Below, piece after piece: positions 37,834 through 50,875 of a DNA stretch of 64,000 nt. Positions within the stretch are counted from its first letter, which is position 1, and each line of letters begins with the position of its first letter. The notes beneath the pieces are model-generated. The model ran no database searches and was not told the origin of the DNA. It was given only the letters and a program-made list of their open reading frames with translations. The stretch covers positions 1,984,001 through 2,048,000 of the forward strand of contig JAZGUH010000279.1 of the NCBI GenBank assembly GCA_037893225.1, given 5' to 3'. The translations under genes and the position numbers were made by a program. The DNA is from Hippasteria phrygiana. Its lineage: Eukaryota; Echinodermata; Asteroidea; Valvatida; Goniasteridae.

Positions 37834-38674
37834 CAAGTTTTAACTCTAGGAAGCCGCCGATGATTGCAACATGTAGCGCCAGATCTAAGCTATCCATACA
37901 TGTCAAAATTACTGTATTTGGTTGATATTTCATGCAATTATGAATGAGTAAAGCAAGTCATACCCTAGGGAATTTGACAGGCATGGAGCAATAAATAGAA
38001 GGTAATATGCACACAGATGTTGGCCGGAAAGAAAATAAACATTGCGAGGTTTGAATTTTCTCCACAAGTTTTAACTCTAGGCAGCCGCCGATGATTGCAA
38101 CATGTAGCGCCAGATCTAAGCTATCCATACATGTCAAAATTACTGTATTTGGTTGATATTTCATGCAATTATGAATGAGTAAAGCAAGTCCATACCCCAG
38201 GGAATTTGACAGGCATGGAGCAATAAATAGAAGGTAATATGCACACAGATGTTGGCCGGAAAGAAAATAAACATTGCGAGGTTTGAATTTTCTCCACAAG
38301 TTTTAACTCTAGGAAGCCGCCGATGATTGCAACATGTAGCGCCAGATCTAAGCTATCCATACATGTCAAAATTACTGTATTTGGTTGATATTTCATGCAA
38401 TTATGAATGAGTAAAGCAAGTCCATACCCCAGGGAATTTGACAGGCATGGAGCAATAAATAGAAGGTAATATGCACACAGATGTTGGCCGGAAAGAAAAT
38501 AAACATTGCGAGGTTTGAATTTTCTCCACAAGTTTTAACTCTAGGAAGCCGCCGATGATTGCAACATGTAGCGCCAGATCTAAGCTATCCATACATGTCA
38601 AAATTACTGTATTTGGTTGATATTTCATGCAATTATGAATGAGTAAAGCAAGTCCATACCCCAGGGAATTTGAC
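37689..38674. repeat. Single-monomer amplification, about four near-identical 231/232-bp copies
   Basis: Monomers starting at 37863, 38094, 38326 and 38558 all have ACTGTATTTGG. Here the period is one monomer rather than a multi-monomer HOR, and the repeated segment also contains GACAGGCATGG, ATGTTGGCCGGAAAG and CTCCACAAG. Private changes mark single copies: a one-base deletion with CATACCCTAGG near 37960, and CTAGGCAGCC near 38081. A related CTAGGCAGTCGCC occurs near 48070 and 50160. Confidence 0.82.
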
Positions 38675-38696
38675 ATGCATGGAGCAATAAATAGAA

Positions 38697-40664
38697 GGTA
38701 ATATGTACACAGATGGTGGCCGGGAAGAAAATAAACTTTGGAAGGTTTGATTTTTCTCCGCAAGTTTTAACTCTAGGAAGCCGCCGATGATTGCAACATG
38801 TAGCTCCTGATCTAAGCTATCCATACATGTCAAAATTACTGCATTTTGTTGATATTTCATGCAATTATGAATGAGTAAAGCAAGTCCATACCCCAGGGAA
38901 TTTGACATGCATGGAGCAATAAATAGACGATAATATGCACACAGATGGTGGCCGGAAAGAAAATAAACATTGCGAGGTTTGAATTTTCTCCGCAAGTTTT
39001 AACTCTAAGAAGCCGCCGATGATTGCAACATGTACCGCCAGATCTAAGCTATCCATACATGTCAAAATTGCTGCATTTTTTTGATATTTCATGCAATGAT
39101 GAATAAGTAAAGCAAGTCCATACCCCAGGGAATTTGACATGCATGGAGCAATAATTAGAAGGTAATATGCACACAGATGGTGGCCGGAAAGAAAATAAAC
39201 ATTGCAAGGTTTGAATTTTCTCCGCAAGTTTTAACTCTAAGAAGCCGCCGATGATTGCAACATGTAGCGCCAGATCTAAGCTACCCATACATGTAAAAAT
39301 TACTGTATTTGGTTGATATTTCATGCAATTATGAATGAGTAAAGCAAGTCCATACCTCAGTAAATTTGACATGCATGGAGCAATAAATAGACGGTAATAT
39401 GCACACAGATGGTGGCCGGAAAGAAAATAAACAATACGAGGTTTGAATTTTCTCCACAAGTTTTAACTCTAGGAAGCCGCCGATGATTGCAACATGTAGC
39501 GCCTGATCTAAGCTATCCATACATGTCAAAATTACTGAATTTGGTTGATATTTCATGCAATTATGAATGAGTAAAGCAAGTCCATACCCCAGGGAATTTG
39601 ACATGCATGGAGCAATAAATAGACGGTAATATGCACACAGATGGTGGCCGGAAAGAAAATAAACAATACGAGGTTTGAATTTTCTCCACAAGTTTTAACT
39701 CTAAGAAGCCGCCGATGATTGCAACATGTACCGCCAGATCTAAGCTATCCATACATGTCAAAATTACTGCATTTTGTTGATATTTCATGCAATTATGAAT
39801 GAGTAAAGCAAGTCCATACCCCAGGGAATTTGACATGCATGGAGCAATAAATAGACGGTAATATGTACACAGATGGTGGCCGGGAAGAAAATAAACTTTG
39901 GAAGATTTGATTTTTCTCCACAAGTTTTAACTCTAGGAAGCCGCCGATGATTGCAACATGTAGCGCCAGATCTAAGTTATCCATACATGTCAAAATTACT
40001 GAATTTGGTTGATATTTCATGCAATTATGAATGAGTAAAGCAAGTCCATACCCCAGGGAATTTGACATGCATGGAGCAATAAATAGAAGGTAATATGCAC
40101 ACAGATGGTGGCCGGAAAGAAAATAGACATTGCGAGGTTTGAATTTTCTCCAAAAGTTTTAACTCTAGGAAGCCGCCGATGATTGCAACATGTAGCGCCA
40201 GATCTAAGCTATCCATACTTGTCAAAAATTACTGCATTTGGTTGATATTTCATGCAATTATGAATGAGTAAAGCAAGTCCATACCTCAGTGAATTTGACA
40301 TGCATGGAGCAATAAATAGACGGTAATATGCACACAGATGGTGGCCGGAAAGAAAATAAACATTGCGAGGTTTGAATGTTCTCCACAAGTTTTAACTCTA
40401 AGAAGCCGCCGATGATTGCAACATGTACCGCCAGATCTAAGCTATCCATACATGTCAAAATTACTGCATTTTGTTGATATTTCATGCAATTATGAATGAG
40501 TAAAGCAAGTCCATACCCCAGGGAATTTGACATGCATGGAGCAATAAATAGACGGTAATGTGTACACAGATGGTGGCCGGGAAGAAAATAAACTTTGGAA
40601 GATTTGATTTTTCTCCACAAGTTTTAACTCTAGGAAGCCGCCGATGATTGCAACATGTAGCGCC
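38697..40664. repeat. Second 13-mer pair, copy 1 (partner 41718-43686)
   Basis: The offset is 3,021 bp before, and 3,022 bp after, a non-matching patch at 39306 to about 39450. The edges are AGAAGG versus AGACGG (38696/41717) and CGCCAG versus CGCCTG (40665/43687). Private bases are AATAGACATTG here near 40124 and GCCGCCAATG in the partner near 42271. The composition differs from the 28748-37833 13-mer. Confidence 0.8.
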
Positions 40665-41717
40665 AGATCTAAGTTATCCATACATGTCAAAATTACTGAA
40701 TTTGGTTGATATTTCATGCAATTATGAATGAGTAAAGCAAGTCCATACCCCAGGGAATTTGACATGCATGGAGCAATAAATAGAAGGTAATATGCACACA
40801 GATGGTGGCCGGAAAGAAAATACACATTGCGAGGTTTGAATTTTCTCCAAAAGTTTTAACTCTAGGAAGCCGCCGATGATTGCAACATGTAGCGCCAGAT
40901 CTAAGCTATCCATACATGTCAAAAATTACTGCATTTGGTTGATATTTCATGCAATTATGAATGAGTAAAGCAAGTCCATACCCCAGGGAATTTGAAAGGC
41001 ATGGAGCAATAAATAGAAGGTAATATGTACACAGATGTTGGCCGGAAAGAAAATACCCATTGCGAGGTTTGAATTTTCTCCACAAGTTTTAACTCTAGGA
41101 AGCCGCCGATGATTGCAACATGTAGCGCCAGATCTAAGCTATCCATACATGTCAAAAATTACTGCATTTGGTTGATATTTCATGCAATTATGAATGAGTA
41201 AAGCAAGTCCATACCCCAGGGAATTTGAAAGGCATGGAGCAATCAATAGAAGGTAATATGTACACAGATGTTGGCCGGGGTAGAAAATAAACTTTGGAAG
41301 GTTTGATTTTTCTCCACAAGTTTTAACTCTAGGAAGCCGCCGATGATTGCAACATGTAGCGCCAGATCTAAGCTATCCATACATGTCAAAAATTACTGCA
41401 TTTTGTTGATATTTCATGCAATTATGAATGAGTAAAGCAAGTCCATACCCCAGGGAATTTGACATGCATGGAGCAATAAATAGACGGTAATATGCACACA
41501 GATGGTGGCCGGAAAGAAAATACCCATTGCGAGGTTTGAATTTTCTCCACAAGTTTTAACTCTAAGAAGCCGCCGATGATTGCAACATGTACCGCCAGAT
41601 CTAAGCTATCCATACATGTCAAAATTACTGCATTTTGTTGATATTTCATGCAATTATGAATGAGTAAAGCAAGTCCATACCCCAGGGAATTTGACATGCA
41701 TGGAGCAATAAATAGAC
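40665..41717. repeat. Mosaic monomers between the 13-mer copies, partly copied at 45458-46195
   Basis: These are class 1, then class 2/5-type hybrids with GAATTTGAAAGGCATGG. The first has ATGTTGGCCGGAAAG and AATACCCATTG. The marker GCAATCAATAGAAGG at about 41241 recurs at about 45658, 4,417 bp (19 monomers) away; the surrounding 41041-41778 matches 45458-46195. Confidence 0.75.
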
Positions 41718-43686
41718 GGTAATATGTACACAGATGGTGGCCGGGAAGAAAATAAACTTTGGAAGGTTTGATTTTTCTCCGCAAGTTTTAACTCTAGGAA
41801 GCCGCCGATGATTGCAACATGTAGCTCCTGATCTAAGCTATCCATACATGTCAAAATTACTGCATTTTGTTGATATTTCATGCAATTATGAATGAGTAAA
41901 GCAAGTCCATACCCCAGGGAATTTGACATGCATGGAGCAATAAATAGACGATAATATGCACACAGATGGTGGCCGGAAAGAAAATAAACATTGCGAGGTT
42001 TGAATTTTCTCCGCAAGTTTTAACTCTAAGAAGCCGCCGATGATTGCAACATGTACCGCCAGATCTAAGCTATCCATACATGTCAAAATTGCTGCATTTT
42101 TTTGATATTTCATGCAATGATGAATAAGTAAAGCAAGTCCATACCCCAGGGAATTTGACATGCATGGAGCAATAATTAGAAGGTAATATGCACACAGATG
42201 GTGGCCGGAAAGAAAATAAACATTGCAAGGTTTGAATTTTCTCCGCAAGTTTTAACTCTAAGAAGCCGCCAATGATTGCAACATGTAGCGCCAGATCTAA
42301 GCTACCCATACATGTAAAAATTACTGCATTTGGTTGATATTTCATGCAATTATGAATGAGTAAAGCAAGTCCATACCCCAGGGAATTTGACAGGCATGGA
42401 GCAATAAATAGAAGGTAATATGTACACAAATGTTGGCCGGGGTAGAAAATAAACTTTGGAAGGTTTGATTTTTCTCCACAAGTTTTAACTCTAGGAAGCC
42501 GCCGATGATTGCAACATGTAGCGCCTGATCTAAGCTATCCATACATGTCAAAATTACTGAATTTGGTTGATATTTCATGCAATTATGAATGAGTAAAGCA
42601 AGTCCATACCCCAGGGAATTTGACATGCATGGAGCAATAAATAGACGGTAATATGCACACAGATGGTGGCCGGAAAGAAAATAAACAATACGAGGTTTGA
42701 ATTTTCTCCACAAGTTTTAACTCTAAGAAGCCGCCGATGATTGCAACATGTACCGCCAGATCTAAGCTATCCATACATGTCAAAATTACTGCATTTTGTT
42801 GATATTTCATGCAATTATGAATGAGTAAAGCAAGTCCATACCCCAGGGAATTTGACATGCATGGAGCAATAAATAGACGGTAATATGTACACAGATGGTG
42901 GCCGGGAAGAAAATAAACTTTGGAAGATTTGATTTTTCTCCACAAGTTTTAACTCTAGGAAGCCGCCGATGATTGCAACATGTAGCGCCAGATCTAAGTT
43001 ATCCATACATGTCAAAATTACTGAATTTGGTTGATATTTCATGCAATTATGAATGAGTAAAGCAAGTCCATACCCCAGGGAATTTGACATGCATGGAGCA
43101 ATAAATAGAAGGTAATATGCACACAGATGGTGGCCGGAAAGAAAATACACATTGCGAGGTTTGAATTTTCTCCAAAAGTTTTAACTCTAGGAAGCCGCCG
43201 ATGATTGCAACATGTAGCGCCAGATCTAAGCTATCCATACTTGTCAAAAATTACTGCATTTGGTTGATATTTCATGCAATTATGAATGAGTAAAGCAAGT
43301 CCATACCTCAGTGAATTTGACATGCATGGAGCAATAAATAGACGGTAATATGCACACAGATGGTGGCCGGAAAGAAAATAAACATTGCGAGGTTTGAATG
43401 TTCTCCACAAGTTTTAACTCTAAGAAGCCGCCGATGATTGCAACATGTACCGCCAGATCTAAGCTATCCATACATGTCAAAATTACTGCATTTTGTTGAT
43501 ATTTCATGCAATTATGAATGAGTAAAGCAAGTCCATACCCCAGGGAATTTGACATGCATGGAGCAATAAATAGACGGTAATGTGTACACAGATGGTGGCC
43601 GGGAAGAAAATAAACTTTGGAAGATTTGATTTTTCTCCACAAGTTTTAACTCTAGGAAGCCGCCGATGATTGCAACATGTAGCGCC
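41718..43686. repeat. Second 13-mer pair, copy 2 (partner 38697-40664)
   Basis: Unlike copy 1, the patch at about 42327-42472 is an ordinary class 5 monomer (GACAGGCATGG, GGGGTAG). This accounts for the offset changing from 3,021 to 3,022 bp. The last five monomers of this copy are duplicated in tandem to the right. Confidence 0.8.
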
Positions 43687-44847
43687 TGATCTAAGCTATC
43701 CATACATGTCAAAATTACTGAATTTGGTTGATATTTCATGCAATTATGAATGAGTAAAGCAAGTCCATACCCCAGGGAATTTGACATGCATGGAGCAATA
43801 AATAGACGGTAATATGCACACAGATGGTGGCCGGAAAGAAAATAAACAATACGAGGTTTGAATTTTCTCCACAAGTTTTAACTCTAAGAAGCCGCCGATG
43901 ATTGCAACATGTACCGCCAGATCTAAGCTATCCATACATGTCAAAATTACTGCATTTTGTTGATATTTCATGCAATTATGAATGAGTAAAGCAAGTCCAT
44001 ACCCCAGGGAATTTGACATGCATGGAGCAATAAATAGACGGTAATATGTACACAGATGGTGGCCGGGAAGAAAATAAACTTTGGAAGATTTGATTTTTCT
44101 CCACAAGTTTTAACTCTAGGAAGCCGCCGATGATTGCAACATGTAGCGCCAGATCTAAGTTATCCATACATGTCAAAATTACTGAATTTGGTTGATATTT
44201 CATGCAATTATGAATGAGTAAAGCAAGTCCATACCCCAGGGAATTTGACATGCATGGAGCAATAAATAGAAGGTAATATGCACACAGATGGTGGCCGGAA
44301 AGAAAATACACATTGCGAGGTTTGAATTTTCTCCAAAAGTTTTAACTCTAGGAAGCCGCCGATGATTGCAACATGTAGCGCCAGATCTAAGCTATCCATA
44401 CTTGTCAAAAATTACTGCATTTGGTTGATATTTCATGCAATTATGAATGAGTAAAGCAAGTCCATACCTCAGTGAATTTGACATGCATGGAGCAATAAAT
44501 AGACGGTAATATGCACACAGATGGTGGCCGGAAAGAAAATAAACATTGCGAGGTTTGAATGTTCTCCACAAGTTTTAACTCTAAGAAGCCGCCGATGATT
44601 GCAACATGTACCGCCAGATCTAAGCTATCCATACATGTCAAAATTACTGCATTTTGTTGATATTTCATGCAATTATGAATGAGTAAAGCAAGTCCATACC
44701 CCAGGGAATTTGACATGCATGGAGCAATAAATAGACGGTAATGTGTACACAGATGGTGGCCGGGAAGAAAATAAACTTTGGAAGATTTGATTTTTCTCCA
44801 CAAGTTTTAACTCTAGGAAGCCGCCGATGATTGCAACATGTAGCGCC
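42468..44847. repeat. 5-monomer tandem duplication (1,161-bp unit, two copies)
   Basis: 42468-43686 matches 43629-44847. The order is class 6, 7, 1, 2/3' hybrid, 7'. Both copies carry CATACTTGTC in class 1 (about 43241 and 44402). The right edge is CGCCTGATCT versus CGCCAGATCT (43687/44848). The 24624-25784 unit has the same classes in a rotated order. Confidence 0.82.
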
Positions 44848-46053
44848 AGATCTAAGTTATCCATACATGTCAAAATTACTGAATTTGGTTGATATTTCAT
44901 GCAATTATGAATGAGTAAAGCAAGTCCATACCCCAGGGAATTTGACATGCATGGAGCAATAAATAGAAGGTAATATGCACACAGATGGTGGCCGGAAAGA
45001 AAATACACATTGCGAGGTTTGAATTTTCTCCAAAAGTTTTAACTCTAGGAAGCCGCCGATGATTGCAACATGTAGCGCCAGATCTAAGCTATCCATACAT
45101 GTCAAAAATTACTGCATTTGGTTGATATTTCATGCAATTATGAATGAGTAAAGCAAGTCCATACCCCAGGGAATTTGAAAGGCATGGAGCAATAAATAGA
45201 AGGTAATATGTACACAGATGTTGGCCGGGGTAGAAAATAAACTTTGGAAGGTTTGATTTTTCTCCACAAGTTTTAACTCTAGGAAGCCGCCGATGATTGC
45301 AACATGTAGCGCCAGATCTAAGCTATCCATACATGTCAAAAATTACTGCATTTTGTTGATATTTCATGCAATTATGAATGAGTAAAGCAAGTCCATACCC
45401 CAGGGAATTTGACATGCATGGAGCAATAAATAGACGGTAATATGCACACAGATGGTGGCCGGAAAGAAAATACCCATTGCGAGGTTTGAATTTTCTCCAC
45501 AAGTTTTAACTCTAGGAAGCCGCCGATGATTGCAACATGTAGCGCCAGATCTAAGCTATCCATACATGTCAAAAATTACTGCATTTGGTTGATATTTCAT
45601 GCAATTATGAATGAGTAAAGCAAGTCCATACCCCAGGGAATTTGAAAGGCATGGAGCAATCAATAGAAGGTAATATGTACACAGATGTTGGCCGGGGTAG
45701 AAAATAAACTTTGGAAGGTTTGATTTTTCTCCACAAGTTTTAACTCTAGGAAGCCGCCGATGATTGCAACATGTAGCGCCAGATCTAAGCTATCCATACA
45801 TGTCAAAAATTACTGCATTTTGTTGATATTTCATGCAATTATGAATGAGTAAAGCAAGTCCATACCCCAGGGAATTTGACATGCATGGAGCAATAAATAG
45901 ACGGTAATATGCACACAGATGGTGGCCGGAAAGAAAATACCCATTGCGAGGTTTGAATTTTCTCCACAAGTTTTAACTCTAAGAAGCCGCCGATGATTGC
46001 AACATGTACCGCCAGATCTAAGCTATCCATACATGTCAAAATTACTGCATTTT
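44848..46053. repeat. Mosaic monomers with AATACCCATTG subtype
   Basis: Class 1 is followed by hybrids with GAATTTGAAAGGCATGG and GGGGTAG, and by monomers with AATACCCATTGCGAGG. 45458-46195 repeats 41041-41778 (offset 4,417 bp), including the GCAATCAATAG marker. No unique sequence is present. Confidence 0.73.
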
Positions 46054-49000
46054 GTTGATATTTCATGCAATTATGAATGAGTAAAGCAAGTCCATACCCC
46101 AGGGAATTTGACATGCATGGAGCAATAAATAGACGGTAATATGTACACAGATGGTGGCCGGGAAGAAAATAAACTTTGGAAGGTTTGATTTTTCTCCACA
46201 AGTTTTAACTCTAGGAAGCCGCCGATGATTGCAACATGTAGCGCCAGATCTAAGTTATCCATACATGTCAAAATTACTGCATTTTGTTGATATTTCATGC
46301 AATTATGAATGAGTAAAGCAAGTCCATACCCCAGGGAATTTGACAAGCATGGAGCAATAAATAGAAGGTAATATGCACACAGATGGTGGCCGGAAAGAAA
46401 ATAAACATTGCGAGGTTTGAATTTTCTCCGCAAGTTTTAACTCTAAGAAGCCGCCGATGATTGCAACATGTACCGCCAGATCTAAGCTACCCATACATGT
46501 CAAAATTACTGCATTTGGTTGATATTTCATGCAATTATGAATGAGTAAAGCAAGTCCATACCCCAGGGAATTTGACAGGCATGGAGCAATAAATAGAAGG
46601 TAATATGTACACAAATGTTGGCCGGGGTAGAAAATAAACTTTCGAAGGTTTGATTTTTCTCCACAAGTTTTAACTCTAGGAAGCCGCCGATGATTGCAAC
46701 ATGTAGCGCCTGATCTAAGCTATCCATACATGTCAAAATTACTGAATTTGGTTGATATTTCATGCAATTATGAATGAGTAAAGCAAGTCCATACCCCAGG
46801 GAATTTGACATGCATGGAGCAATAAATAGACGGTAATATGCACACAGATGGTGGCCGGGAAGAAAATAAACAATGCGAGGTTTGAATTTTCTCCACAAGT
46901 TTTAACTCTAAGAAGCCGCCGATGATTGCAACATGTACCGCCAGATCTAAGCTATCCATACATGTCAAAATTACTGCATTTTGTTGATATTTCATGCAAT
47001 TATGAATGAGTAAAGCAAGTCCATACCCCAGGGAATTTGACATGCATGGAGCAATAAATATACGGTAATATGTACACAGATGGTGGCCGGGAAGAAAATA
47101 AACTTTGGAAGATTTGATTTTTCTCCACAAGTTTTAACTCTAGGAAGCCGCCGATGATTGCAACATGTAGCGCCAGATCTAAGTTATCCATACATGTCAA
47201 AATTACTGAATTTGGTTGATATTTCATGCAATTATGAATGAGTAAAGCAAGTCCATACCCCAGGGAATTTGACATGCATGGAGCAATAAATAGAAGGTAA
47301 TATGCACACAGATGGTGGCCGGAAAGAAAATACACATTGCGAGGTTTGAATTTTCTCCAAAAGTTTTAACTCTAGGAAGCCGCCGATGATTGCAACATGT
47401 AGCGCCAGATCTAAGCTATCCATACATGTCAAAAATTACTGCATTTGGTTGATATTTCATGCAATTATGAATGAGTAAAGCAAGTCCATACCCCAGTGAA
47501 TTTGACATGCATGGAGCAATAAATAGACGGTAATATGAACACAGATGGTGGCCGGAAAGAAAATACACATTGCGAGGTTTGAATTTTCTCCAGAAGTTTT
47601 AACTCTAAGAAGCCGCCGATGATTGCAACATGTAGCTCCTGATCTAAGCTATCCATACATGTCAAAATTACTGCATTTTTTTGATATTTCATGCAATTAT
47701 GAATGAGTAAAGCAAGTCCATACCCCAGGGAATTTGACATGCATGGAGCAATAAATAGACGATAATATGCACACAGATGGTGGCCGGAAAGAAAATAAAC
47801 ATTGCGAGGTTTGAATTTTCTCCGCAAGTTTTAACTCTAAGAAGCCGCCGATGATTGCAACATGTACCGCCAGATCTAAGCTATCCATACATGTCAAAAT
47901 TGCTGCATTTTTTTGATATTTCATGCAATGATGAATAAGTAAAGCAAGTCCATACCCCAGGGAATTTGACATGCATGGAGCAATAAATAGACGGTAATAT
48001 GTACACAGATGTTGGCCGGAAAGAAAATAAACATTGCGAGGTTTGAATTTTCTCCACAAGTTTTAACTCTAGGCAGTCGCCGATGATTGCAACATGTAGC
48101 GCCAGATCTAAGCTATCCATACATGTCAAAATTACTGTATTTGGTTGATATTTCATGCAATTATGAATGAGTAAAGCAAGTCCATACCCCAGGGAATTTG
48201 ACATGCATGGAGCAATAAATAGACGGTAATATGTACACAGATGGTGGCCGGGAAGAAAATTAACTTTGGAAGGTTTGATTTTTCTCCACAAGTTTTAACT
48301 CTAGGAAGCCGCCGATGATTGCAACATGTAGCGCCAGATCTAAGTTATCCATACATGTCAAAATTACTGCATTTTGTTGATATTTCATGCAATTATGAAT
48401 GAGTAAAGCAAGTCCATACCCCAGGGAATTTGACAAGCATGGAGCAATAAATAGAAGGTAATATGCACACAGATGGTGGCCGGAAAGAAAATAAACATTG
48501 CGAGGTTTGAATTTTCTCCGCAAGTTTTAACTCTAAGAAGCCGCCGATGATTGCAACATGTACCGCCAGATCTAAGCTACCCATACATGTCAAAATTACT
48601 GCATTTGGTTGATATTTCATGCAATTATGAATGAGTAAAGCAAGTCCATACCCCAGGGAATTTGACAGGCATGGAGCAATAAATAGAAGGTAATATGTAC
48701 ACAATTGTTGGCCGGGGTAGAAAATAAACTTTGGAAGGTTTGATTTTTCTCCACAAGTTTTAACTCTAGGAAGCCGCCGATGATTGCAACATGTAGCGCC
48801 TGATCTAAGCTATCCATACATGTCAAAATTACTGAATTTTGTTGATATTTCATGCAATTATGAATGAGTAAAGCAAGTCCATACCCCAGGGAATTTGACA
48901 TGCATGGAGCAATAAATAGACGGTAATATGCACACAGATGGTGGCCGGGAAGAAAATAAACAATGCGAGGTTTGAATTTTCTCCACAAGTTTTAACTCTA

Positions 49001-50293
49001 AGAAGCCGCCGATGATTGCAACATGTACCGCCAGATCTAAGCTATCCATACATGTCAAAATTACTGCATTTTGTTGATATTTCATGCAATTATGAATGAG
49101 TAAAGCAAGTCCATACCCCAGGGAATTTGACATGCATGGAGCAATAAATATACGGTAATATGTACACAGATGGTGGCCGGGAAGAAAATAAACTTTGGAA
49201 GATTTGATTTTTCTCCACAAGTTTTAACTCTAGGAAGCCGCCGATGATTGCAACATGTAGCGCCAGATCTAAGTTATCCATACATGTCAAAATTACTGAA
49301 TTTGGTTGATATTTCATGCAATTATGAATGAGTAAAGCAAGTCCATACCCCAGGGAATTTGACATGCATGGAGCAATAAATAGAAGGTAATATGCACACA
49401 GATGGTGGCCGGAAAGAAAATACACATTGCGAGGTTTGAATTTTCTCCAAAAGTTTTAACTCTAGGAAGCCGCCGATGATTGCAACATGTAGCGCCAGAT
49501 CTAAGCTATCCATACATGTCAAAAATTACTGCATTTGGTTGATATTTCATGCAATTATGAATGAGTAAAGCAAGTCCATACCCCAGTGAATTTGACATGC
49601 ATGGAGCAATAAATAGACGGTAATATGAACACAGATGGTGGCCGGAAAGAAAATACACATTGCGAGGTTTGAATTTTCTCCAGAAGTTTTAACTCTAAGA
49701 AGCCGCCGATGATTGCAACATGTAGCTCCTGATCTAAGCTATCCATACATGTCAAAATTACTGCATTTTTTTGATATTTCATGCAATTATGAATGAGTAA
49801 AGCAAGTCCATACCCCAGGGAATTTGACATGCATGGAGCAATAAATAGACGATAATATGCACACAGATGGTGGCCGGAAAGAAAATAAACATTGCGAGGT
49901 TTGAATTTTCTCCGCAAGTTTTAACTCTAAGAAGCCGCCGATGATTGCAACATGTACCGCCAGATCTAAGCTATCCATACATGTCAAAATTGCTGCATTT
50001 TTTTGATATTTCATGCAATGATGAATAAGTAAAGCAAGTCCATACCCCAGGGAATTTGACATGCATGGAGCAATAAATAGACGGTAATATGTACACAGAT
50101 GTTGGCCGGAAAGAAAATAAACATTGCGAGGTTTGAATTTTCTCCACAAGTTTTAACTCTAGGCAGTCGCCGATGATTGCAACATGTAGCGCCAGATCTA
50201 AGCTATCCATACATGTCAAAATTACTGTATTTGGTTGATATTTCATGCAATTATGAATGAGTAAAGCAAGTCCATACCCCAGGGAATTTGACA
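46054..50293. repeat. 9-monomer tandem duplication (2,090-bp unit, two copies)
   Basis: 46054-48203 matches 48144-50293. The left edge is TTTGTTG versus TTGGTTG (46053/48143); the right edge is GACATGC versus GACAGGC (48204/50294). Shared rare marks are GACAAGCATGG (46346/48436) and CTAGGCAGTCGCC (48070/50160). Differences seen are ATAAACTTT versus TTAACTTT (about 46171/48261), AAATGTTGG versus AATTGTTGG (about 46613/48703), TTTCGAAGG versus TTTGGAAGG (about 46643/48733) and TTTGGTTG versus TTTTGTTG (about 46750/48840). Confidence 0.82.
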
Positions 50294-50639
50294 GGCATGG
50301 AGCAATAAATAGAAGGTAATATGCACACAGATGTTGGCCGGAAAGAAAATAAACATTGCGAGGTTTGAATTTTCTCCACAAGTTTTAACTCTAGGAAGCC
50401 GCCGATGATTGCAACATGTAGCGCCAGATCTAAGCTATCCATACATGTCAAAATTACTGAATTTGGTTGATATTTCATGCAATTATGAATGAGTAAAGCA
50501 AGTCCATACCCCAGGGAATTTGACATGCATGGAGCAATAAATAGACGGTAATATGCACACAGATGGTGGCCGGAAAGAAAATAAACAATACGAGGTTTGA
50601 ATTTTCTCCACAAGTTTTAACTCTAAGAAGCCGCCGATG

Positions 50640-50875
50640 ATTGCAACATGTACCGCCAGATCTAAGCTATCCATACATGTATGTCAAAATTACTGCATTT
50701 TGTTGATATTTCATGCAATTATGAATGAGTAAAGCAAGTCCATACCCCAGGGAATTTGACATGCATGGAGCAATAAATAGACGGTAATATGTACACAGAT
50801 GGTGGCCGGGAAGAAAATAAACTTTGGAAGATTTGATTTTTCTCCACAAGTTTTAACTCTAGGAAGCCGCCGATG
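50640..50875. repeat. 236-bp monomer with 4-bp ATGT insertion
   Basis: This is class 7, with CATACATGTATGTCAAAAT in place of CATACATGTCAAAAT, a duplication of ATGT next to the second ACATGT palindrome. Only the monomer at 53430-53665 shares it. It looks like a small slippage event later copied with the 13-mer block. Confidence 0.9.
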
